64,000 nucleotides of DNA from Larix kaempferi. Its lineage: Eukaryota > Streptophyta > Pinopsida > Pinales > Pinaceae. The position numbers and the translations under genes are program-made. The notes below the pieces were generated by a model. It searched no databases. It was not told where the DNA came from and saw only the letters and a program-made list of their open reading frames with translations. This document shows, piece after piece, positions 25,901-39,200 of this stretch; within the stretch, counting starts at the first letter, position 1; every line of letters begins with the position of its first letter. The stretch spans positions 9,543,501-9,607,500 of the forward strand of contig BSBM01000140.1 in NCBI GenBank assembly GCA_027924585.1, read 5' to 3'.

Positions 25901-28900
25901 TCTTCTTAAGGCTCTTCATTTTTAAGCTCGTCATGTAGATGATACAGGATGATGTGATCTTCTAAGCACCACGTAGAACTGTTGAGTTGTGAAAGGGTCT
26001 GCTCACCCTAGTTTGATCTTCTGTGGAACTAAACATTTATAGGATTCTTGGAGAGAACCTATTGTATTGCGATTTCCAATATGATTTCTACTTTGGGATC
26101 GAATTGTACCACTATTAGCATTCTTCAAAACATAAGTCAACTACTTTTGTTGATGTTGATATACTGATTGTTAAAGTATTAGTTCTTCTAATTTGGATGT
26201 TGATAAGATGACGTAACCAAATCTTTCTTTCTCATGCTTGGAGTGATTTCTTGTTTCATGTTTGGTAGTATGTTGTCTTTGCATACTTGTATTGTTTTGT
26301 TACTCATTAAATGTTTATAGGTAGAGATACTTTTTTTTTGAAAAATACTTCTTATATTCACATAAACATATTTACATAAAAGCTAACAACAAAATGGTAT
26401 ATGCAATGCCTAACCTATCATTTCCTGAAACTGACCAGCGTAGAAAAAAAATCAGAATATACAACACAATCCAATTTCTTGGAATCCTTTATCAATAGGG
26501 TGCCCTTGGCAAGCAACTGATGACGTACCTCATCTTTCCAAAGCACAGTAAAAGCAGAGAGGGAACTATTATCCTGGTCAAAACCTTCTTACACTTGATC
26601 TTCGGCTACAAATAATGCAAAAATCCGCAAACAATGCCACAAATCAACAAGAGACACCCACATGAGAGAATAATCATCTTCGAAGAAAGCATCCCTCCAA
26701 TAGAGCTTTCCTAAGAAAAGCTCATGATGATGCTCCTCCACCAGTCTCCAACAATCTTTGGTGAATTGACAATCCCAAAAGATGTGTCAAACTGTCTCCA
26801 GCTTCTGACAAATTGGACACTGCCCATCCGATAAGCTTGTCTTGGCCAACCTAGCCTTCAAAGGTAGCCCTTGATAGAACACCAACCAAGCAAAGACTTG
26901 TAGCTTATAAGAAAGCCTTATCGACCAAACACTGTGTAACCGTGGAATCCATCTCTCCTCACGATTAGACAAACACCCATCTGGCAATGAGAGCAGGTGA
27001 CAAAGGGTGGCGTTTATGAAGAGCCAAGTACATCTAGCGAGAATTGTACTGCAAAATCGGGGCACCAAAACTCCACTGCCAATCTCTCCAAAAAGGCCCT
27101 GGCATACCAATATTCATCTTGTATAATTATGTCTCAAGAATCAAGGACTTTAACTCCGTGACCGAGGGACGGTTCAAGAAATCTCCACTCCTTTCGAGAA
27201 CCAACTGTCAAGTCCCAAGGGTCTTGCCATAGGAAAATGCCCTTCTGACTCAGTCGTCTTGCCTGGAACTATGGTAACTCTGCAATACAAACTCCCTGGT
27301 CTCTCCAACTCCAAACTCGGTCTGGAAGCAATGTCCCACCCATATGTACTGCCCTTCCATTGCCAGCGTACCAAACTGACAACTGACCTCCAAGCCGCCC
27401 AAATATTCCTGAAGATAATAGAATCCCCTACCTAAAACAAGGAGGGTGAAGAAATAAATTCACAAAGGTCAAAGTTGCTTTGAACCTTCCCAAGATGCTG
27501 CGTTGCCCTGATTCAGTGCCGACAAAGAATCTGTCTAGGAGATGTACCCTCAAGACATCGAACCACCCACTTTGCTTCCAATACACTGCTCTGTGTGGCC
27601 ACGTCAATCAAACCTAACCCCCCCTCATCCTTAGGGAGTTTGCAAACATCCCACGCCACTCAAGGCAAGCCTTTCGCACCCCCATACTTCGACCACAGGT
27701 AGGCTCTCAAAATTTGCTCAAGCCGTCTGAATTGAGCTCTACTGGGAAACCAACAGGACACATAATATACATGAGAGGCCTGGAGAATACTGACTTTTGA
27801 TTGATTGGAGCAAATGCGCCCCCAACTTGGATCTTGGTACGATTGTGAGGTATCTAGGGACATGCTTTTCTCCAGTGGCCATGTGGGATTGGGTAGAGAT
27901 ACTTAGATTTTCCTTTGTTTGTACTTCAACATTTGACGATAACTTCAACTGGATTAGTCATTGTCTCTTTGTCGTCTGGAACTTCTTTGTTGACATGTGG
28001 ATCTAAATTTTGTTGTCTTTTCTTTTCAAGCTTCAACTTCTTGATTTGCACAAGCAAACTTTGATTATGCTTTCTTAGACAAGAAAGTTCTTCATCATTC
28101 TTTGACTTTTTGGCTTTGTCTTGAAGGTCTTGGTTTTTTGATTTCTCTTCATTTAATCTCTTGATTTGCTCAAGCAACTTCTAATTAAGGTTCCTTAGCC
28201 TAAAAGCTTCTTGATCATTTTCTAATAGCTTCCTTTGGAGATCTTGATTCTCTTTTCTAGTTTATGATTGCATTACATCTTATCTTTTGACTTCTTAATT
28301 TGTGCAAGTAGTTTTTTACTATGATCTTTTAGACGAGAGATCTTTTCATCTTAACCATAAACAACTTTGTCAAATTCTTTTTGCCGATCTTGTAACTTTT
28401 TGGGCCGAGAGGCCCTTTCTACAGCCCAAAGTGGATGAGATGTGTCACGTCTATCACATGTTGACTCCGAATTTAAATTGGCTAGATTGTAAAATACATT
28501 TATATAAATATACATTAAATCTCAATTTCAATTTCCATTCACTCTTCCAAATTGGAGTAGTTGGCACGTGGATGAATATATTGGATTATGTAAAGTTAAG
28601 TTGATAATAGAACAATAAGTAAGATATTCGTTTTATGATACTTGCAAATTAACCAATAATTGGGTAAATTGAAAGCATTTTACTTCACAATTAATTAATG
28701 AATGCAATTTTTGTGTATTTGTAGGATTTATATGATATAATTTACAAAATGAAATAGTTGGCACTTGGACGATTAAATGTGAGTAAATAACTATTTTACT
28801 TCATAACCAATGAATGAATGCAATTTTTGCCTATTTGTAGGATTGATGTGTTATACTTTAGAACATGTAATAGTTAGCACTTCGACCATGAAATTTGGGT

Positions 28901-31900
28901 AAATAACTATTTTACTTTGGGTAAATAACTATTTTACTTCATAATTAATTAATTAATGAAATTTTTACTTATTTGTAGTATTTATGTATTAGCATTTACA
29001 ACATTTACAACATGATTCCAAATTGGAATAGTTGGTTGTTATATATTAGTTTTGGGTGGATATCTATTTTACTTCATAATTAATTAATTAATTAACCCAA
29101 CTTTGGCCTATTTGTAAGATATCCAAATTTGAATAATTGGTGCTTGAATGATTATAACCTAAAATATATTAGATTAAATGTATTTTTAAGTTGATAATAT
29201 AACAATGAGCTAAATATTAGTTTTGTAATAATTGCATATTAATAAATCAGCATAGATCCATCTTAACCCTCTATCAAGCACCGAGACTAAGGATCAAATC
29301 CCTTGAGGTGCAAACCCCTTTTTAGAGTCCTAAACTTCCTGAAGAGATTTGATCCCTATCGGCCCTTGATAGAGCTAGAGTTAAGATGGATCTATGCTGG
29401 TGTATTTACTTCTGGCTATCGTGAAGGATCACTTTTGATATGTCCTTCAGGTCTTTTGATGAGGGCACTTCTAAGCATGGCTTCACTGTAATGTTATTTT
29501 CTTTTACTTATAGGGGAACTTCAAAAACTTTTTCTCCATGTTTAAGATCAAAGTACCCAGAGTTTCCAGCCAATTTGAATGAATCACCGTGTCAACCTCT
29601 TTACTGTACATAGTTGTAACATTGAATTGGGATATGTATTCATAACCATCAATTGTTATTTGTAAGTCTTTAATTTTATATTCACTGTAAAAAGTGCTTT
29701 TCATTTCGATTATACTTGGCTTTGGAATTAATAATTGACTTGCAAAGTCGATGTTGATGTAATTTCTTTTGTAGTTCATGCTAATAATGTTGTTAACACT
29801 TTTTTCTTGAATACTTCCTTTGAATGTTACTAATCGAAGCATGGTGTTGGAAGACCTTTATAAAATAATCTTCCTTCTTTTTAATAAAATCTATTTTTAA
29901 CCTTTAAAAAGTAATACCTTTTTGAATTGTAACTTTCGGGATTACCTTCTATAGCCCTTTTTGATTAATAATTACCCTTTAATAGAAATCTCCTATATTA
30001 CCATTGATAATTAGGATAGCCCTTTTATGAGTTAAATTAGGGCTTAGAAACCTTCTTAACTTGATTCATTATATACTTTTAACCTTTCAAGTATGACTTT
30101 CAATGATATTTTCTCTTTATATATATATATCTCCCTTTTTCAATAAAGCGATTTAATGCACCTATTTTTCTTCTATAAGGTTCTTTAAATCATCCTCTTT
30201 ATGAATATATTAACTAACACTTTCTACACTTAAACTCTCTTTATCACCTTAGGAGAAGTTTCGTCCCATGAAATGATATTTAATTTGAAAATTTCAAAAT
30301 AGGTTTGACCTTCTCACTAAGGTGACACCTTTTTATTTCTTGCCTTAAGAGATAATTAATAAAATAAGTGAGGTTTACTTTTATATGAATAGAATACATG
30401 AAAAGGTAACTCGTTAATTTATTTTTTATTTTTCATAGAAGTTGTCGGTTTATGTCTTTAAAGGGCGCGATTGTGGTTACTGGTTGTGACCTTCATCTTA
30501 CGTTATGTTTCGTGAGTTGATGTTTGCAATTGATGGTTATACGACTTTGAATTAATACTATAATTGACTTCTCTGCCATGGTCGACAACAACTCTGAAAT
30601 GCCCTCTGGCGGTAATATCTTCTCCAGGATAGTGTCATGACTTTTTATGATTTTGAATGTAGCGGGGAAATACAACCAGTGGCGATCGTAGGCAATACAA
30701 CGACTGAAGGGCACTGGTTGTGTGACGTGCTTACGACAAATTGTACCAACAGCAACCTATTTGTGCTTTGGATGGCACTATAATAATTATTATATGGTTG
30801 TACCTTGTTTTCTCACATAAATTGTATAATCTATACTTGATCCTTGTTATTTCTTCAATTTGCAGTGGGAAGGTTTTTGTTTTGTAGAAATTATGAACCA
30901 ATGAAATTCCAGATTTATTCACCCTTTCAATGAATTCATAATTATGCTCGACTTGGTATTTCATCAATTTGTAGTGGAATAGTTTCTTCAATAGAATTTT
31001 GAACGTTAAATGGCGAAAGGTTTGTTGTGGTCAGTGACCTAGGGATCAGAGAAACTTAGATAAAAATTTAAATGAGTGTGGCCAAAGGCCAAGTTAGACT
31101 AGATCTGGAAAAGGTGGCCAAAGGCCGGTATAAAAAACAGACCTCTTGTATCAAATGAAATGAACAAAGTTCATTTCCCAGCAAATATCCAACTTAGGAA
31201 AGACAGTAAATAGAAATCCATATAGGACAATAATAAATAATGTATATAAGATTGAATGTCTTACAATGCCATGGGACGGTATGCTTTTATATGCAGTGAC
31301 TGGTCATCATGGATGAATAGACATGTCCTTTAGTTAAGATGTGTCCCTTCATTAATTATTTATTTATTTGTTTAGGGTTTATAAACATATTGTCTACATT
31401 ACAACTTCCTTGTAAGACATGCTTTGCATACACATACAACCTCTCTTTGATTCCGAATACTTAGTTAAGATGTGTCCCTTCATTAATTATTTATTTATTT
31501 GTTTAGGGTTTATAAACATATTGTCTACATTACAACTTCCTTGTAAGACATGCTTTGCATACACATACAACCTCTCTTTGATTCCGAATACTTAGTAGGC
31601 CATCCGCACTATATTTTCTTTTGTTGGTTATTAAAGATAATGGAGGTTTAAATGCCCATACCTATGATGCCAAAGAGTGTTGATGTTTTGTCCACTTTGG
31701 GCCACCAAGTCATGATCCTTGTTCTCTTCCTCATCAACCAATCTGAATAAGCCATGTTCTTCTACACCCATAGCAATTGTCTTTTTACTATTTTTATCAT
31801 CAATGTAACATTTGTTATTGCTGACAATAACATCTAGATGGGGCTATGTTTGATAGTTTCATTGACACAGAGAGGATTCTTCTCTAATCACAACAAAGAA

Positions 31901-33184
31901 TACATTTAGGAAGATCAAATTTTTAACTCTCATTTGCATTAGCACAATTCCCTTTTCTTCGATTATGTATTCTTCTTCACTACCAAAGACAACATAGATT
32001 TTTCACATGTCTTTTACTAAATCAATATACCAATATGTTCTATTAGTAAAATGTCTAGAGGCCCATGAATTAATGTATTGACAATCGGACTTGCCTGGTC
32101 CCTGCCCCTTATTTCCTACTATGAAAGCATAGAAATCTTCCTCTTCTTACTGCTCGGCTACATTGCTTTGCTTCTTTCCAAATTGATCTCTAGAAGAGGG
32201 TCCTTGGTTGTTTTTTTCATCCAACAAATTCTCTTGGCATAACTTCTTCTTATGGTCTATCTTACCACAATAAAAACATCTAATAACTTTTCTTGGTTTT
32301 CAAGTACTTGAACTTGAAGATTTGCTACCACCACTCTCTTCTTTTTGCTTCTCATTCATTCCCTTGCCTTTAAATTTCCTCTTAAGGTCCTATTACAACT
32401 TAACTTCTCATTGCTTGTGATAAAGCTCCCTAAGCACGAGTGAGAACCTAGGTTGAACTAAGAGGGGGCCATTGCCATCTCACCACCCTCTTTTACTCGT
32501 AGTGCTAGTTCTCCTCTAACTCAAGGAGAAAAGGTTCTTTAGCAAAACAAGGTTACAAAGATACGAAATTAAGAGATGGGAAATGGTAGGATCGAGACTA
32601 GTGTCTAGAGACCAATGTGCACATGGTGTATGTTATTACGCAATTTGTAGTTAACCCTATTGGATGATCCTATCAAGGATGGTAGAGGAGCTAGGAAACT
32701 AAAGCGGTGACCTAAGAGGGCTTCGATCCCTGGATGAATCGGTTGTCATGCCAATTGAGGCACTCTTCACTTTATGCCACCTAAGCCCAAGGTAGCAAAG
32801 GGGGAGACCCTGATCTAATCCCGACAGGATAGATCTAAACCCAACCACCAGATCAAACTATGAACCTAGAGTACGTAAGGTGATGGGTGTGTGAAACCCT
32901 AGATCTAAAGGATGAAGTCACTAGATAGGTTATGCTTGAGCTGAGAGGCTTAAGTGAGATAAAATATCAACCCAATGTATGATTACAGTGACTTGGAGGT
33001 TTATATACAGATCTAGGATCTAGGTGCCAGTGTAAACGATCAAATCCAACTACCTTGGGAAACATAACCAAGGTAGAAGACTTGGATGAGATTAGGGCTT
33101 TTTAGCTATGTTGCATTGGCTTTGGGGACGGGGGAACGAGTCCTCGGGACGGCTAGAGCGCACCCCCAATTTTTCAGGGGACGG

Positions 33185-33225
<41 letters not shown>

Positions 33226-36200
33226 CTAACTTTTACAAGTTAGAATTCACCATAAACATTTGTAGTTGCTTATAAGCACAATAGTTTATAATTTATAGTA
33301 TTATGCACATCCCTTACACTTGCTAGTTTTGAAAAAACTCAGGCAAATAAGGAAAGGACCGAGTGACCATTATTGGCACTTGAACGTGAACAAAATGTAG
33401 TTTAGCTCTAGGAAACTTAAGTTTAACTATTTTCAATCTGCATTAAGGTCCATGAAGGGTCTATGAGAAGAATGCTAGTCTCTATAACAACTCTTCTTCC
33501 TTAAATTTCTTGTTTATAATGATTGGGTTAAAAACATTCCCTTCACAACAGGTTCTACATATTTTTACAGCTGTGTTGAAAACCACAACAAAACTCTTTG
33601 GGATATACATGCTTGCATTCCATAAAGAGATTAGATTCGTATTTTAGATTAAGAAGGCTATTCAATAGGAATTTATTCAAATGTTTAGTACCCAATCTAA
33701 ATGTTTAGAGTTTAGACACCTATGTACAATATGTTAAAGCTAAGATGACCCTAAAAATGAGAACAACAAGAGCAATACCCAAAAGGATCAAACCTTTGAG
33801 TTGTTGCATTTCTTAGTTTGTTGACATGGAGGCTTTGCTACTTGTAATGATGTTGCTAAAAGGACAATAGTTAAATCACTAGAAACCCAAATCAAAATCC
33901 ATCATACACAACCTATATTTTGAGCCGCAACTTGTATAGATTTAGATTTAGAATAATACGAAAAATATGGATGGGATAACTAATCATATTGTCCAATCAT
34001 CAATGTCCATTGTCAAAACTAAAGATACATGACCAAAACATCTCCAAAATCTAACGGGACATCTCTAAAATCTACTTGGAATGTGTCCAAAATCTTGTCA
34101 GAAGTTCTCAGAATCTGTTGGGGACGTTTTGGGTACGGCCACCAAGTCCCCAAGTCCCTAATGAAGTCCCCAAAAGATTAGGAACGTTTCCTAAGGGTCC
34201 CCAAGTCCCCGAAACGAGGGGACGACAGGTACGAGGCTTTTTTGGGGGGGGGCTGGGTCCCCGTGCAACATAGCTTTTTAGCACTGAAGAGATGTGACTT
34301 GATAGCAGATATGACATCATGGACACACACAAGCCAAGACTGGATCCTGAAACAACCCAAAAGACAACTAATCCAAAGAGGGCGAATAGCATGGGAGATT
34401 AGTGCCTAGGAAAAAGGGTAGATGGAGTCCTCCAGGGGTGACGCCCTAGGGAACCCACCTAGGGCTAAGCCTTGAGGTAAAAACCCATAAATGGATTGTC
34501 GAGATTTTAAGTTATTAGACCCAGAGAATTTTTATATTTTTTAGCACTTAGGGTTTTAATGCAGTTTAATCTAAGACCAATGGATAAATTAATAAAACTA
34601 AAGAAAATCAAATGCAATCACTTACTTGATGCTCGTAGATGAATGTCGTATGGTGAAGACTAGCCCCAACAAGATCAAATGAAGATTTTGAGTACCTACG
34701 TCCAAGAAAACGCCCAAGGAGCCAAGTGCGTCCCACCTAACCTTCACAACCGAGGAAAATTCAATCAGTAATGCAAATAAGATGGATGAAAAACAACGAG
34801 AGATAAAATAAATGATGAGTAAATGGTCATAGACAAATTCACTCCCTGTTAAAATCCCCGATCAGAGAGAGAGAAGCATGGTGAGCTTCCTCTACAAGTG
34901 TGCCCCTCTTCAAATCGGCCTCCCTGCTGCAAATAAAAAATGGATCCACGAAATATACGATAAGTACATCAAAGATCTAATAGTGCAAGAGAAGACTAGG
35001 ATTCAGTCGCCACATCTCACATTCAACCATAACACGAGAGTTTGATCACAAAAGCTTTCTTTATTTCCAATAATCCAGAGCCAAAAGTACCCTTCACAAT
35101 GAGGGGGTCTTCTCTCTTAAATAGATTCGAGAGAGACCAAAACCCTAACCACTTTTTAAACGAGTGCTTGAGATTAAAAGATACATCATAGATCATCAAC
35201 GGTGGAGATATTTTTATTTTTCATTGACATGGATCAATGACTAAGTCATAAGAGGGGGGCACACTTTTTCCTAAGGACGCCCTAGGAGGGGCCAACATAA
35301 TATAATAACATGATATAACATGGGCTAACGTTGTAAAGGGGTCACTAGGGGCATAAATCACCCTAGGACTCAACCTTTTACAAAATACAATAATGCGACA
35401 TGATAATACAAGTGATCAAATCATGAAGTGCGCCCCATATGAGGAAGATGTCCTCTCTAGGACAAGATATCATCATGAATAAAACACTGGACGAAGCCAA
35501 GCCATGTAACATGCATCTGGAGCCATAACAAAACATCATAAATTATCCCCATGCCATTTCCTTGCTCACACTAGCCAAATTGATTTTCCCAGTACAAGCC
35601 ATGGTCATAAAAACTGCTGATAGAATCATCCTGGAGAAATAAAACTGCCCATAACTCACTGCCAGGTTCCCGGTGCACAAAACTGTCTGCGCAAATCAAT
35701 CCGAAAGCATAGGAATATGGTAATGATGACTGGTCATACCCCACATCAAGCCTGTAGCGCCCTAGGAGAAAAAGCCACATCACTACTGAGTAATAAAAAT
35801 GGCCACTGCAGTAAAAAGTGATAATAATCACTGTATCTCAGAAACTATGACCATCTGCTGCAAACTGAAACTAGTGGAGGTATGTTGGAGTGTCTGGAAC
35901 ACAAGTAATCGATATGGAGCTCTGTAGTCACTACCTTGGGAACTGTGTTGACCAAGTCAAAATACCCAAATTGAAGGTAGAGCAGTACTCTGGAAGATCC
36001 TGTATGCATGTAAGATGAACAATGCTCACAAGTTTATGTTAGAAACCATACTAAAACATGAAATACATGATAATGGCTAATATAATCCAATAAAAATATA
36101 CTTGTGTGAGAGAAACCATTAAGTCTTTCATGAAGTTCCCTACATATGCTTGCTCACAGACTTAGATAGAGTGCTAGGATGGGTGAGGTGGAAAACAATG

Positions 36201-39200
36201 CTAAGACAATGGGAAGGACCTATACTTCAACACTGTAATCTCTCGGACAGGATGGGAAGGGAGAACCACTTAGACATATATCAGATAGAGAACATTCAGG
36301 GAATGACAGTGTCTCACAAATGGGTAGAGTGCTTGGACTACTTCCTATAGACTCTTGACAAGCAACCTTTTGCAGTTAAATTATTTGTCAGCTTTACACT
36401 TTAACATTCACATTTAATCTTTCATATAAGATCATCTTTCACTAGCCATCCTCCAAAGGCAGGTGCCCTTAATAACCTTGCGGGCCTTAGATAATGACTC
36501 AGTATGACCTACATTGCCCGCCACTGTCCATAGGTTGGATGGAGTGACCACCCTGTTGCCCTGTAGAGGCAAACGACCTTACAGCACTCATCCTTTGGCA
36601 ACTGACTAGCTATGGAAGACATTTATTTGCACTTAGTATTTAGCAACATTGTTTTTTGCAGACTTATGCATCCATTTAGATATGGATTTTATGTGATCTG
36701 ATGCTTTATGGTTTAAAAACACTTTTGTTAGGAGTACTTTCTTTCAAGGACTATAAGAGAACAACACGGTGACTAAAAGGCCACACACTCTAGAGCCGAG
36801 ACACAAGGTAAACATGGAGCCATATCTGACAAAGAGGTCTAAGAGGGGGAAATCCTTGATTTCAATAGTCAAAGTACAAGTCGGGATAAAACCAATAAAT
36901 GGAAGAGATGGGTGAATGGAGAAAGTGACAGGTGATACCATCAAAGCACATAAGGCTAAGTCCATGTGAAGTAAGGGGTACAAGCAAGCATAGGCAATGA
37001 CCTTACACTAGGGACTCACTAACCACTCACAACACAGGTTATAAACCAAGAAACTCAAAATGCCACTGTTAGTAAACATGTATAGTCACAGTAAATAAGA
37101 TAAACTATAGAGCAATCGAGACATCAAATGCAATAAATATATACCTCTGCTCAACCATATACCTATCCCTGGATATATCTGCATCTGATCATCATCATCG
37201 ATTGACTGCTCTGTACTGAATGGACCATGGCTATACCAGAATCATCTCAATGGGGTCATGTAAGCTCAGTTATGACATGGGGGCATACTGTTGCTACTGG
37301 CTCAAAATATAGATCATCGCTGAAAAATAGGCTCATCACAACCACAGGACTGGCTCAATGGACTAAAAAAATCAGGACTGCATCATGGTAGACCCAACTA
37401 CAATGTATGTGATAAAAGGGTATAAATGGAAGACTACACTAGATATATTTGCGATGAGAGAGGGACATATAACAACATACATGGTATGTAGTCCAACCTC
37501 CTTACTAAAAAGTCAAGAGGGCTTAATCAAGTGGTCATAGTAACATTCTACAACAAGGATTCATTATCAATGAAAGCAACCCATTATCAATGAAAGCAAT
37601 GGACTCTATCGTTCCTCCTAAGCCATGTACTCCATTAGTTTGAGTCCCCTTGTGTGAACACGGTCGCAACCCAGGTGTCCTCAAGCCAACTCTAAGCCTC
37701 CATATAGGAACCCTAGGTACTACATGATATCTAGGGCTTGATGCCCTCCTCCAAGATGCACAACGTGCCTCCTCCTAAGTAGGGCATTCTCCAAGCAATT
37801 GAACCTTTGCATGTGGTGATCATGAAAGATGTTCCCCAAACTGTCAAGACTCAAGAGAACTCCAACTCCCTAGCAAAGAATGCTAAGCAAGCACCCAACT
37901 GAGTCAAGCAACCATTGACCGAGCTATCTCCAATGTGCAAATCCATTAGGGACTGTCTCCCATGTCCCAATCCATGTTGGGCCATTTGGGGGCTGAACAT
38001 ACACCATGTACCTCAAATCCATTAACCATCCCCAAAGATGGTGTAAACACTTTTGGAGTAACCCAAAAGCTAACACTTTACCCTAGACATGCTTCTGCAT
38101 GTCTCTGATACCATGTCAAAAGTATACACACTTACACAAGCAAGATAAACAAGATGAAATAGGAGAAAATGTATTGGTTATTTCATTCATGTGTAATGTC
38201 TTGATACATAGTTAATGGGAGACATGTTGATAATGTTACATGACTTCTGAACACCTAATCTTGTAATGAATTATCTTTTTCTTATTAATAAAAATTAAAA
38301 AGGAAACTAAGTCATTTGTTATGACTTTATTACGTGACAAAAGTACTTTTCATAAATGCCCAAGTACACGCCTATTTCCCAAGTATGACCATTATATCTG
38401 ACTAGCAGTTGGGAGATTTTTTAAATAAGTAGCTAGTGTTCATTGGGGGAATGCTTAACCTCTAGTACAAGGGTCAGTTGAAGGTGAATGTGCTATGTCT
38501 GCTTCAATAATCTTTTGAAGTCTTTGCTGATAGTCAGGTCCATGATTCGAGTTTGATTCTGACCAACTGCCCAGTTTGTAAGTTTGTGGTTTATTGCCAA
38601 GTTGGGTAAGAAATCACCCAGCTTGTTATTTAGTTCTATCTATGTGAGTGGATGATATTGGTGACAGGTGTTCTAAGTTTAGTTATAAGAATGATTTTGT
38701 TGATTTTAGCGTTAGGATTGTTTTCTTAATGTAACATTAGTGCTGAAGAAATGTTTGTGCTAAAGTAATGAATCACATTAGTTATAAATTATAATTTCAA
38801 GTTTTATGATTTTACTTTTGGGCTTTTAGTGATAAAATATATGAAATTTAAGTTCAAGGACTAAATTCTAGCATGGGATTGTTCATATTGAGGTAGATAA
38901 AGTTTCATTGGTAATTGGTTCTAATTCTAGTCACTGGACTTAATTTCAGTAACAGTATTGGTTATAATTTTTGTTCTAGGTTGGTAATGTTAATGGTAAT
39001 AAATTTCCTCAGCTGTGTCAGTTGAAGTTCAGTTATTAAACTTGTGTTAAAAATTCAAAATAGCTAGATTTTTAGTAAGAGTGTAGGTTATAATTCCAGT
39101 AATAGCTATGCTTAGAAGATAGTGTTTAAATTACCTATGATTTGTCAATTTGATAAAATAAATCTTACCTTCAACTTACAAGAAGAGGAAAAAAAAGAAA

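Larger units (their letters stand above)
25208..31403 (-). mobile_element. LTR retrotransposon F nested in element D
   Basis: Direct terminal repeats at 25208-25498 and 31156-31403 begin TGAA-TGAACAA and end CATTACA on the plus strand, about 80% alike. They split the Copia D integrase head from its core. On the minus strand a purine tract (TTTAAAGGGGTCAGCAA, about 25499-25515) precedes the left repeat, so the element points minus. A Ty3-type protease remnant lies inside, but no RT or integrase is left. The interior is filled by a LINE, a family X repeat and tandem duplications. The 5-bp target duplication is not recoverable. Confidence 0.7.
31593..33097. other. Copia D interior with an unrecognised insertion
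   Basis: 31593-32430 is Copia D coding remnant (see the motif entries). From about 32430 to 33097 the sequence changes to a GC-moderate stretch with repeated CTAGATCTAA and ACCTAGG-like words and a TATA-like TTTATATACAG near 33000. It resembles LTR sequence of another element, but no partner was found. Confidence 0.4.
22678..38403 (-). mobile_element. Copia LTR retrotransposon D, degraded and repeatedly interrupted
   Basis: Terminal repeats of 288 bp (22678-22965) and 290 bp (38114-38403) in direct orientation, roughly 75-80% alike. A primer-binding site sits next to the right repeat and a polypurine tract next to the left one, so transcription ran on the minus strand. Flanks AGCAA (22673-22677) and AGCAG (38404-38408) may be the worn target duplication. 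Read right to left, protein pieces occur in Copia order: zinc knuckle, protease, GAG-pre-integrase, integrase, integrase C-terminus, linker. The reverse transcriptase is largely missing. Interruptions are LTR element F, a ~780-bp unclassified insertion in the integrase, hAT-like element H, and other unrecognised DNA between 34 and 38 kb. Confidence 0.8.

Noticed and set aside
27926-28390. Missing coiled-coil exon of the NT-C2 gene
   Set aside because: Wrong strand, placed between exons 1 and 2, and inside a retroelement with stops.
33190-33224. (TA)n tract as a biologically notable signal
   Set aside because: Ordinary microsatellite; the same applies to 50355-50402.
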